From contig NC_079484.1 in the NCBI RefSeq assembly GCF_026230105.1, positions 2,681,805 through 2,745,804 on the forward strand: DNA of 64,000 nucleotides. Direction: 5' to 3'. The notes under the pieces are model-generated. The model was not told the origin of the DNA. It saw nothing but the letters and a program-made list of their open reading frames with translations, and made no database searches. The position numbers and the translations under genes were made by a program. This DNA comes from Diorhabda sublineata (taxonomy: Eukaryota > Arthropoda > Insecta > Coleoptera > Chrysomelidae). Below are positions 48,001 to 55,911 of this stretch, in pieces (position 1 is the first letter of the stretch; each line of letters starts with the position of its first letter).

Positions 48001-49641
48001 GATTCCCGATTCTCTATTCTTGATACCGATACCAAAAAATCGATTCCCGATTCTCTATTCTTGATACCGATACCAAAAAATCGATTCTTGATACCGATAC
48101 CAAAAAATCGATTTCCGATTCTCGATTCTTGATACCGATACCAAAAAATCGATTCTTGATACCGATACCAAAAAATCGATTCTTGATACCGATACCAAAA
48201 AATCGATTCCCGATTCTCTATTCTTGATACCGATACCAAAAAATCGATTCTTGATACCGATACCAAAAAATCGATTCCCGATTCTCTATTCTTGATACCG
48301 ATACCAAAAAATCGATTCTTGATACCGATACCAAAAAATCGATTCCCGATTCTCTATTCTTGATACCGATACCAAAAAATCGATTCCCGATTCTCTATTC
48401 TTGATACCGACACCAAAAAATCGATTCCCGATTCTTGATTCTTGATACCGATACCAAAAAATCGATTCCCGATTCTCAATACCGATAACGGTACCAAAAA
48501 ATCGATTCCTGATTCTCGATACCGATACCAAAAAATCGATTCCCGATTCTCGATACAGATACCAAAAAATCGATTCCCGGTTCTCGATACCGATACCAAA
48601 AAATCGATTCTCGATTCTTGATACCTATATAAATAAGGCAATTTCGCAAATAAAAAACAAACAATGGTTAAATAAACATTTATTCTGAAATTAAATTGGA
48701 CCAATCATTAACGTGGTCTACGTTAAGCTCTTTGGTTTTTTTGGTTATTGTATCAAAAACCAAAATAGTTATTTTAAAAGCAGGATTTTTCCACACTCTA
48801 CACGCCTTTTGTTTAAACAAATACAAATTATTTTTCAAAATATCATTTTGATAACAATATAAACGGGATTACTGGTATCGGTATCGATTTTTTGCGATCG
48901 ATTCATCCCTGTTAAAAAATTTCAAAATGACGTAGACACAAGGCATTTTTTTCTTCTAATAAGCTTTTCTATTGAAGTAATGAAAGGTTAATAATATTTT
49001 TGAAAAATAAAATCGACAAAATGAGGCGTTTAATCACGTGATTTTATACACCAATTAGAGAAGCGCATGGAAGCGTGACGTCACACCTCGCGAAACGCTA
49101 TGTTGTAGTTGTTTGATAAATTTGAAGTTACACCAAGTCGTTTAGACCAAATGATGTAACTTGGGCACCGAAAACCTCGAGATAATAATAATTTTATTCT
49201 ATTTTCTGTTCAAATTCTAGTACAAAGTTATAAAAACTGAAAATTTCAAAGGCAAATTATTTTGAAAATGGGATCAATGTAAATGGCTTCGCTGACCCAA
49301 AATATTTTTATAATATAAACAATAATATTTCGTTTAAAACAACGTTTCGTATTTAATAAGAATAAATCTGATCAAACTCACCGGTTAATTCTATTGTTGA
49401 GTTGAATAGGTCCATCTTTAGATCCAATAGAGCTCCTCAGTCTATTCAACGATCCCAACAGACTATTATCCGATTTTCTCCTATTCTCCAACTTCTTACC
49501 GCATATCTGCGGCGACGGTAGTAAAGCCGGCAACGTCGGAGCCGTTTGACATCTATTTCCTAAGAGTTTTTCAAATTGATCGGCGCTGCGGCCGTTATCA
49601 ACGCACACACCCTCCAAAATATCCTGGTTATTATTCGTCAT
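29777..49641 (-). CDS. Inward rectifier potassium channel (Irk/Kir family), long-form transcript
   Basis: A tetrameric K+ channel subunit of the plasma membrane that passes K+ more easily inward and sets resting potential. Coding exons: 49641-49382, 37620-37362, 36710-36525, 36465-36238, 33820-33679, 32662-32435, 30015-29777. All junctions are GT-AG and in phase, giving about 513 residues. The order is: variable N-tail; basic stretch RVVFKHGDCNVI; slide helix DIFTTLVDAQWRW; TM1; pore loop with filter TIGYG, flanked by the conserved Cys pair (WVPC and EEC); TM2 ending GVMIQAFM; PIP2-type basic clusters (RPKKR and MRKSH); then the cytoplasmic beta-rich domain with FFIWP and SYLPSEILWGHRF; and a variable tail ending ILHV. 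The rectification position (Asp in Kir2.1) is Gln. It belongs with insect Irk1/Irk2-type channels; which paralogue is not settled here. Confidence 0.93.
30016..32434. other. Irk intron with mariner remnant
   Basis: Contains the mariner fragment at 31090-31345 on the opposite strand. A plus-strand frame at 31806-32111 is not recognised and is regarded as non-coding. No other structure was seen. Confidence 0.6.
31090..31345 (+). pseudogene. Mariner transposase fragment
   Basis: The plus strand reads LLRKFRRGHFVVKDS near 31091 (the FAKFRSG-x-F-x-x-KD block of the HTH region). After a deletion and frameshift it reads a stretch ending INKLLTNDEKWMEYKNVKRK and LPW before TGA. TNDEKW corresponds to the conserved mariner TGDEKW block that carries a catalytic Asp. 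Stops and frameshifts show that it is dead. Confidence 0.75.
32435..32662 (-). CDS. Irk exon: MTTQARSSYLP cytoplasmic segment
   Basis: It completes Glu at the junction and reads GVIESTGMTTQARSSYLP, SEILWGHRF and the EYEVDYALFNNTVEVDTPLC segment, ending near FNQDGI. It is strongly conserved in the Kir family. Donor GTAAAT. Confidence 0.95.
32663..33678. other. Irk intron, no feature seen
   Basis: AT-rich sequence. The frame at 32812-33081 on the plus strand is not recognised. No repeat or RNA gene was identified. Confidence 0.4.
33679..33820 (-). CDS. Irk exon: beta-domain segment with FFIWP
   Basis: It reads VGGDGEEDKIFFIWP, then TTIVHKIDSKSPLYNMSANN and LLRERFEIVVIL, ending with one base of the next Glu codon. 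Acceptor TTTAAAG, donor GTAAAT. The phase fits both neighbours. Confidence 0.92.
33821..36237. other. Irk intron hosting the 81-bp array
   Basis: The core is the tandem array at 34375-35815. The flanks (33821-34370 and 35816-36237) contain short frames such as 34052-34267 on the minus strand, with no recognised domain. Confidence 0.5.
34375..35815 (-). repeat. 81-bp tandem array with 27-codon periodicity
   Basis: The marker aagagcttcc recurs every 81 bp from 34446 to 35742; the first interval (34375-34446) is 71 bp. There are about 18 units. On the minus strand each unit reads 27 codons: EALRDNGIKIYQPRNSQEEF then KSILSDE. Edge units are diverged but align in the same frame (NGIDKYRLGNRLAQLNSRLY then DEEAL). 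Several units carry TAG at the Glu position after SD, so no long protein can be made. It is probably derived from a coding sequence and is now an intronic minisatellite. Confidence 0.92.
36238..36465 (-). CDS. Irk exon: start of the cytoplasmic C-domain
   Basis: It encodes VGVVFAKLSRPKKRTQTL, then SRNAVINHRDGIPCLMFRVG and MRKSHIIEAHVRAQ, ending QTELK. It contains the basic PIP2-contact clusters of the Kir family. The donor GTAAGC follows AAG. A second GTAAGT lies 12 bp downstream; using it would insert four residues (VSGK) in frame. Confidence 0.95.
36525..36710 (-). CDS. Irk exon: pore helix, selectivity filter and TM2
   Basis: It encodes 62 codons in phase 0, starting SGNETWVPC, then FTSCFLFSIETQHTIGYGG, the second conserved Cys in EEC, and TM2 to GVMIQAFM. 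TIGYG is the K+ selectivity filter. The donor is GTAAGA. Confidence 0.97.
36711..37361. other. Irk intron, no feature seen
   Basis: AT-rich intron sequence between the TM1 and pore exons. No repeat or RNA gene was identified. Confidence 0.5.
37362..37620 (-). CDS. Irk exon: basic N-domain, slide helix and TM1
   Basis: The acceptor is TTTATTTCAG and the donor is GTAAGT. It encodes FRQSRFNARRIRKRVVFKHG, the conserved run to KYLQDIFTTLVDAQWRW, TM1 (LLVFAMNFFLSWLLFAVVWW) and the outer turn HGDLSEEHL. It begins with one base of a split Arg codon and ends in phase 0. Confidence 0.95.
37952..38181. mobile_element. 230-bp MITE, mariner-like TIRs
   Basis: The left end reads TATGAGGATTATTCC and the complement of the right end reads TACGAGGATAGTTCC. 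The match continues imperfectly for about 30 bp. TA lies at both ends. The inner block catgtttacaaattcac recurs at about 54744-54760, near another actatcctcgta end. There are no coding remains. Confidence 0.7.
39257..39450 (-). CDS. Irk alternative first coding exon, proximal form
   Basis: An open frame encodes an N-terminus containing MPAMYDEKNLSRQSSKWSLF and ending ...EYLEKVK plus AG before the donor GTAATA. AG plus the A of the exon at 37620 gives Arg, the same residue and phase as with the distal exon. Starts are possible at 39450 (A at -3), 39423 and 39414, giving channels of 491, 482 or 479 residues. The sequence is unlike the distal N-tail. The donor is weaker than average (GTAATA). 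It is inferred to be an alternative promoter or alternative first exon; no transcript evidence is available. Confidence 0.6.
45262..45637. mobile_element. 376-bp MITE or deleted mariner element
   Basis: The left terminus is TACGAGGGTTGTTTATAAGT; the right terminus, read in complement, is TACGAGGGTCGTTTGATAAG. They match over about 20 bp with one indel and two substitutions, and have TA at the tips. The interior has no recognisable transposase. Confidence 0.75.
45780..46090 (+). pseudogene. Mariner transposase fragment
   Basis: The plus strand reads VGISKSAVHRKLTENLDMSE then LCARWAPCLIIMEQN, the second HTH and CARWVPR-type block. After a gap it reads ASKVMVTVHGIIFID, the block containing the catalytic Asp before the YLEKG-type segment. 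Internal stops (for example TGA and TAG before VGISK) and a large deletion between the blocks show it is dead. A TACGAGGTTGCTTCC-like end near 45749 may be its terminus. Confidence 0.75.
47529..48911. mobile_element. TIR-bounded element (hAT-like ends) filled with a minisatellite
   Basis: The left end reads cagatgtatcgctagtaaaa followed by ttcgatatcgatac. The complement of the right end reads cagggatgaatcgatcgcaa followed by aaaatcgataccgatacc, so the two ends are inverted over about 36 bp with mismatches. A CAGGGATG-type start is common in hAT elements. No convincing 8-bp target duplication is visible. The inside holds the ATCGAT minisatellite (47553-48625) and about 240 bp of single-copy sequence. 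No transposase is seen. Confidence 0.6.
47553..48625. repeat. ATCGAT-rich minisatellite, 27- and 41-bp units
   Basis: The units are gattcttgataccgatacc plus aaaaaatc (27 bp) and a longer form with gattcccgattctctattc inserted (41 bp), arranged irregularly. Open frames on both strands (for example YRYQESIFWYRYQE) are by-products. Confidence 0.93.
49382..49641 (-). CDS. Irk first coding exon, distal form
   Basis: It encodes about 86 residues starting MTNNNQDILEG and containing a Ser/Arg-rich region near its end, finishing ...NNRIN plus two bases (CG) before the donor GTGAGT. CG plus the A of the next exon gives Arg, followed by FRQSRF. A Met two codons upstream (49647) is an alternative start; the one at 49641 has A at -3. 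A hydrophobic run upstream (to 49695) is probably untranslated. A TTGTTTCAG acceptor at 49754 suggests that the exon begins at 49753. Confidence 0.75.
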
Positions 49642-49753
49642 TGTCATGAAAATTATCGCATAATAAATAAAATGAAAAATAATAAATAAAATCACAGATA
49701 AATTCGTTCTGGTATCACAGCACTTTGTCGAAGGAACTTTTCTTTGTAGCTAC
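49642..49753 (-). other. Probable 5' untranslated part of the distal Irk exon
   Basis: Minus-strand TTGTTTTGTTTCAG ends at 49754, forming a good acceptor. The sequence from 49753 to the ATG has no other strong signal, so a further upstream non-coding exon is likely. Confidence 0.4.
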
Positions 49754-49959
49754 CTGAAACAAAACAAGTTTATCTTAACAAATCTGAAGCTTCAACATCA
49801 AAGTAAGTGACGTCGTACGTCACGTCCGTCATCGTGGATATTATCTGTCACTCGTCTTAGTCTCATCTGTCAACTGTCATTTGTACCGTGTTGTTTATGA
49901 TATTGTATACGTCATCTTCATGCCATAAATATGACATGTATTCAATGAGGATCACCATA

Positions 49960-50340
49960 ATAATCTCGTTTGGGCGCCCGGTCACTAGGGCAACGACGAA
50001 GCACCTACCAATGGACCCAGAACCCATTCTTGGTGTGGCCAAAAGCGCTGTCACCACGTCCCTCAACAGCTTTTTTGCAAGGCGAGATCGGCAGAGATGG
50101 ATGAAGACATGCCTGACCTGGCATGAGACAATCGAAGCTCCATATTGCTCCGACTGCCATCCAAGACGTCCCCTTCACACTATGGGCTTCACGGATGATC
50201 CGGAGTACCGCTGGTGCATGGAGGAGGACGAAACTGCAGACCACATTATCTGGGAAAACCCCACAACCTGCCTAACGATACCAAAGGGTTCAAACCAAAG
50301 CGCCTGATCGGCTTCTCAAAGAACATCGGACTTTGGTAAC
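49960..50340 (+). pseudogene. LINE ORF2 C-terminal fragment (RNase H end and Cys/His region)
   Basis: The plus strand reads LPMDPEPILGVAKSAV, then RDRQRWMKTCLTWHETIEAP and FTDDPEYRWCMEEDETADHI, followed by WENP. This resembles the G-x-EP...W-x-x-x-PG-x-RH segment and the C-x-x-C-x-(8)-E-T-A-x-H-I-x-C-E-C-P region of jockey/R1-type LINEs, with some expected Cys positions changed. The frame breaks after about 50300. The 5' part is absent, typical of truncated LINE copies. It lies just upstream of the distal Irk exon on the opposite strand. Confidence 0.7.
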
Positions 50341-51168
50341 GTCAAGTGGGGCACGATGGGTCTATCTGAAGGCCTACGTGCTCAACGACCGCCCACCCTT
50401 TGAACTATGAACTAATACAACAATTAATACATCAATACATCTTTTGATTTCGTTTAAAAGTCTTATTCCATCTATTAAATTAGTTTCTCGGTTTGTTGAA
50501 CGCTTCCAAGGCTTCTTCTTTCGAATGATACGCGATGTAATGAAGATGTTTCCGTTCGCAACATAAAATTTTGAAAAAACCAAGTTGCAATAACAAAAAT
50601 AACTGACCCCAATAACTGCATTTATCTAACGTTTATTGTATTACACAATAATTTATATCGTTAATGACATTGCTTGATGTAATTGGTATTTCAAGGCCTT
50701 AAGTTACAGAAAGCGGATGCGATTGTACCTTCTGACCATCCACTTGTAACTGATTCGCAGTATTAATAGCGTAATTTGGAAAAAATCGCACGATTTGTAA
50801 ACAAATACCATTTACGTTAAAAACAATTGTTATCAATACAATTACCGTCATGAATTATATAGTAATATGTTAATACAATCTAAATAATAGAAAAAAAATC
50901 ATAAAGTGCTAATTACCACTCTTCAATATGTTTCAACAACCAAAATTGCAAAATATTTGCGTCTAAATTTCTCCCGGTAAGTCCTGAAGATATTTTCTGG
51001 AAATGTGGGATGTGTCGAGATCTCGCTTTTCTTCAGTTCATTCATTCATTCACGGTGCAAACATTTCTATGAAACAACGCCATCTACTCGATGGAAACAT
51101 CTTCACGGCGCTGTTTTTGCTACATCGTGAACAAACGCGGCATCCATCTTGCGGACAGCTTTGTCGTG
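50341..51168. other. Intergenic sequence left of the 172-bp satellite
   Basis: No gene was recognised. The segment 51050-51168, up to gacagctttgtcgtg, is a non-repeated flank of the satellite. Its origin is unclear. Confidence 0.4.
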
Positions 51169-54100
51169 ACTGTAAATAGAAACAGTGCTGTCTTTCGAGA
51201 CCAGGGGGCCATAGGTCTAACATACAGCGAAAAAAACTCAAGACAACCCTCGTATATTCGTATAAATACCAAAAATAAAGCAAAAATTACAAGAAAAATC
51301 AAAGTAGAAAAGGGGGAACTCAAACTGGACTGTAAATAGAAACAGTGCTGTCTTTCAAGACCAGGGGGCCCTAGGTCTAACATACAGTGGGGATTATTTT
51401 TAAAAAAACTCAAGACAACCCTCGTATATTCGTATAAATACCAAAAATAAAGCAAAAATTACAAGAAAAATCAAAGTAGAAAAGGGGGAACTCAAACTGG
51501 ACTGTAAATAGAAACAGTGCTGTCTTTCAAGACCAGGGGGCCCTAGGTCTAACATACAGTGGGGATTATTTTTAAAAAAACTCAAGACAACCCTCGTATA
51601 TTCATATAAATACCAAAAATAAAGCAAAAATTACAAGAAAAATCAAAGTAGAAAAAGGGGGAACTCAAACTGGACTGTAAATGAACACAGTGCTGTCTTT
51701 CGAGACCAGGGGGCCTTAGGTCTAACATACAGCGAAAAAAACTCAAGACAACCCTCGTATATTCGTATAAATACCAAAAATAAAGCAAAAATTACAAGAA
51801 AAATCAAAGTAGAAAAGGGGGAACTCAAACTGGACTGTAAATAGAAACAGTGCTGTCTTTCGAGACCAGGGGGGCATAGGTCTAACATACAGCGAAAAAA
51901 ACTCAAGACAACCCTCGTATATTCGTATAAATACCAAAAATAAAGCAAAAATTACAAGAAAAATCAAAGTAGAAAAGGGGGAACTCAAACTGGACTGTAA
52001 ATAGAAACAGTGCTGTCTTTCAAGACCAGGGGGCCCTAGGTCTAACATACAGTGGGGATTATTTTTAAAAAAACTCAAGACAACCCTCGTATATTCGTAT
52101 AAATACCAAAAATAAAGCAAAAATTACAAGAAAAATCAAAGTAGAAAAGGGGGTACTCAAACTGGACTGTAAATAGAAACAGTGCTGTCTTTCAAGACCA
52201 GGGGGCCCTAGGTCTAACATACAGTGGGGATTATTTTTAAAAAAACTCAAGACAACCCTCGTATATTCGTATAAATACCAAAAATAAAGCAAAAATTACA
52301 AGAAAAATCAAAGTAGAAAAGGGGGAACTCAAACTGGACTGTAAATAGAAACAGTGCTGTCTTTCGAGACCAGGGGGCCATAGGTCTAACATACAGCGAA
52401 AAAAACTCAAGACAACCCTCGTATATTCGTATAAATACCAAAAATAAAGCAAAAATTACAAGAAAAATCAAAGTAGAAAAGGGGGAACTCAAACTGGACT
52501 CTAAATAGAAACAGTGCTGTCTTTCAAGACCAGGGGGCCCTAGGTCTAACATACAGTGGGGATTATTTTTAAAAAAACTCAAGACAACCCTCGTATATTC
52601 ATATAAATACCAAAAATAAAGCAAAAATTACAAGAAAAATCAAAGTAGAAAAAGGGGGAACTCAAACTGGACTGTAAATGAACACAGTGCTGTCTTTCGA
52701 GACCAGGGGGCCTTAGGTCTAACATACAGCGAAAAAAACTCAAGACAACCCTCGTATATTCGTATAAATACCAAAAATAAAGCAAAAATTACAAGAAAAA
52801 TCAAAGTAGAAAAGGGGGAACTCAAACTGGACTGTAAATAGAAACAGTGCTGTCTTTCGAGACCAGGGGGGCATAGGTCTAACATACAGCGAAAAAAACT
52901 CAAGACAACCCTCGTATATTCGTATAAATACCAAAAATAAAGCAAAAATTACAAGAAAAATCAAAGTAGAAAAGGGGGAACTCAAACTGGACTGTAAATA
53001 GAAACAGTGCTGTCTTTCAAGACCAGGGGGCCCTAGGTCTAACATACAGTGGGGATTATTTTTAAAAAAACTCAAGACAACCCTCGTATATTCGTATAAA
53101 TACCAAAAATAAAGCAAAAATTACAAGAAAAATCAAAGTAGAAAAGGGGGAACTCAAACTGGACTGTAAATAGAAACAGTGCTGTCTTTCAAGACCAGGG
53201 GGCCCTAGGTCTAACATACAGTGGGGATTATTTTTAAAAAAACTCAAGACAACCCTCGTATATTCGTATAAATACCAAAAATAAAGCAAAAATTACAAGA
53301 AAAATCAAAGTAGAAAAGGGGGAACTCAAACTGGACTGTAAATAGAAACAGTGCTGTCTTTCAAGACCAGGGGGCCCTAGGTCTAACATACAGTGGGGAT
53401 TATTTTTAAAAAAACTCAAGATAACCATCGTATATTCGTATAAATACCAAAAATAAAGCAAAAAGTAGAAGAAAAATCAAAGTAGAAAAGGGGGAACTCA
53501 AACTGGACTGTAAATAGAAACAGTGCTGTCTTTCAAGACCAGGGGGCCCTAGGTCTAACATACAGTGGGGATTATTTTTAAAAAAACTCAAGACAACCCT
53601 CGTATATTCGTATAAATACCAAAAATAAAGCAAAAATTACAAGAAAAATCAAAGTAGAAAAGGGGGAACTCAAACTGGACTGTAAATAGAAACAGTGCTG
53701 TCTTTCAAGACCAGGGGGCCCTAGGTCTAACATACAGTGGGGATTATTTTTAAAAAAACTCAAAACAACCCTCGTATATTCTTATAAATACCAAAAATAA
53801 AGCGAAAATTACAAGAAAAATCAAAGTAGAAAAGGGGGTACTCAAACTGGACTGTAAATAGAAACAGTGCTGTCTTTCAAGACCAGGGGGCTCTAGGTCT
53901 AACATACAGTGGGGATTATTTTTAAAAAAACTCAAGATAACCATCGTATATTCGTATAAATACCAAAAATAAAGCAAAAAGTAGAAGAAAAATCAAAGTA
54001 GAAAAGGGGGAACTCAAACTGGACTGTAAATAGAAACAGTGCTGTCTTTCAAGACCAGGGGGCCCTAGGTCTAACATACAGCGAAAAAAACTCAAGACAA

Positions 54101-54637
54101 CCCTCGTATATTCGTATAAATACCAAAAATAAAGCAAAAATTACAAGAAAAATCAAAGTAGAAAAGGGGGAACTCAAACTGGACTGTAAATAGAAACAGT
54201 GCTGTCTTTCAAGACCAGGGGGCCCTAGGTCTAACATACAGTGGGGATTATTTTTAAAAAAACTCAAGACAACCCTCGTATATTCGTATAAATACCAAAA
54301 ATAAAGCGAAAATTACAAGAAAAATCAAAGTAGAAAAAGGGGGAACTCAAACTGGACTGTAAATGAACACAATGCTGTCTTTCAAGACCAGGGGGCCTTA
54401 GGTCTAACATACAGTGGGGATTATTTTTAAAAAAACTTAAGACAACCATCGTATATTCGTATAAATACCAAAAATAAAGCAAAAAGTAGAAGAAAAATCA
54501 AAGTAGAAAAGGGGGAACTCAAACTGGACTGTAAATGAACACAGTGCTGTCTTTCAAGACCAGAGGGCCTTAGGTCTAACATACAGTGGGTATTATTTTT
54601 AAAACAAACTCAAGACAACCCTCGTATATTCGTATAC
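51169..54637. repeat. 172-bp satellite, block 1 (about 21 units)
   Basis: Units of 172 bp, or 161 bp when the ggggattattttta segment is absent, contain gtaaatagaaacagtgctgtc, ccctaggtctaacatacag and caagacaaccctcgtatattc. A higher-order copy of 997 bp is visible: identical unit orders begin at 51582 and 52579, with matching neighbours at 51643/52640 and 51743/52740. Minus-strand frames (MLYFWYLYEYTRVV-type) are by-products. Each unit carries, in complement, TACGAGGGTTGTC, like a mariner terminus. Confidence 0.95.
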
Positions 54638-55911
54638 GAATGTCGTACGGCCCCTGCTACCCAATATTTTACTGTTGATAACGAAGGAGCCGGTCCCATC
54701 TAGAGTAAAATCTAGTTCAGCTAAAACGATGCCCAGTTTTTTCCATGTTTACAAATTCACCGGAAACGTTCAGTCCAGGTATTTTTGGGACTATCCTCGT
54801 ATGTGGTAATTAATCAAAATGATAGGTTTAACATTACCTACCCTTCTTATATAAAACTACTATAGAAAAATTGGAATTTTGAAATAAAAAAAAAAATTAA
54901 TAAACGTTTATATAATACGATCTAACTTTTTGGTATCCTATAAAATAAATATAATATAAAACATGTTACGTAAAACTCAATTTAATAACCATTATTATTA
55001 TTTTTTTTTTAATAATCGAGACAGTATTACATCTTTTAGGACTTATTATCACGAAATATTATATCATAATACTTAAAAAAAATCCTTTTCAACATGAAAA
55101 TAGATAAATATACGGTGGGTTATACTTTTTTAAAGTCTATTATAAGTTAATAATAATCTGTAAGCGTTTATAAGGGGGACTAAGCTTCATTGAAACCAAA
55201 AATTCAACCCCTACTTTCCAAAAAGTATGTTTTTATTTATATCATTGTTCATAAAAGAGAATTAATATCAAATATTCGGTTTATCTAACAACGAAAAGCT
55301 AATAATCAAGTAAATTGGACAATTTTCAACTTGGAAGGTACGCTGGGAAATATTTTCTATACGTACACTGTTATAAAATTAGGTCAAGTGTAAACTAAGA
55401 ATAAGAAGACACGAAATATTTAATTCTCAATGTGGAACTGTAAAAATCGATGAAATTATATAATCTAATAATATCTATAAACAATAGAATGGCCTTGTAA
55501 TAGAAATATTTATTTTTCTCAGTGTATTACAATGTCAGATTCAAGCTTTAACCTTCAACTGCATGGAATATGCCATCTATAATTAATTAATTCGTGCTAT
55601 GGGGTCAAAGCCAGGATGCTTGGGTTAGATTAAATTCCCTGTGGACGAATTGGGGACTTTCTAATGGCAACGTACGAAAAAATTCGAAATTCTACGAAAG
55701 TTACTTCTGATTCTGATAGTTACGTCAGCTCGACGTTGGCAACCGCAACTGAACAAACTTGAGCGTCTCTATCTATCTGTAAGTCACATGACGGTCTCCT
55801 CTAATCATGTTGCCTACAGAAAAGTTGCGCGAATCGATTTTATGCCAGCCTCCGCGAGGGATACAAACATAAATTGCAACTAGCTTAGCGTCAAAGTTCA
55901 CAGAGTTGTAA
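54638..55911. other. Non-satellite spacer between the two 172-bp blocks
   Basis: Starts with a fragment (about 54720-54801) related to the MITE at 37952-38181, ending in actatcctcgta. The remainder is AT-rich and unassigned, apart from a G+C-richer patch at 55600-55900 with no recognised gene. Confidence 0.5.

Larger units (their letters stand above)
37621..49381. other. Large 5' Irk intron(s)
   Basis: Spans from the TM1 exon to the distal first exon and includes the alternative exon at 39257-39450, two MITE-like elements, a mariner remnant and the minisatellite element at 47529-48911. A GA-rich tract lies at 38348-38385. Between about 39500 and 45260, and from 46300 to 47500, I saw no supported gene. 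The 46532-46974 minus-strand frames have mixed composition but no recognised domain. A TGACGTCA palindrome lies at 41391-41398. Confidence 0.5.

Noticed and set aside
47526..48704. Frames on both strands in the ATCGAT minisatellite
   Set aside because: Both strands are open because the unit lacks stops in some frames; there is no other sign of coding.
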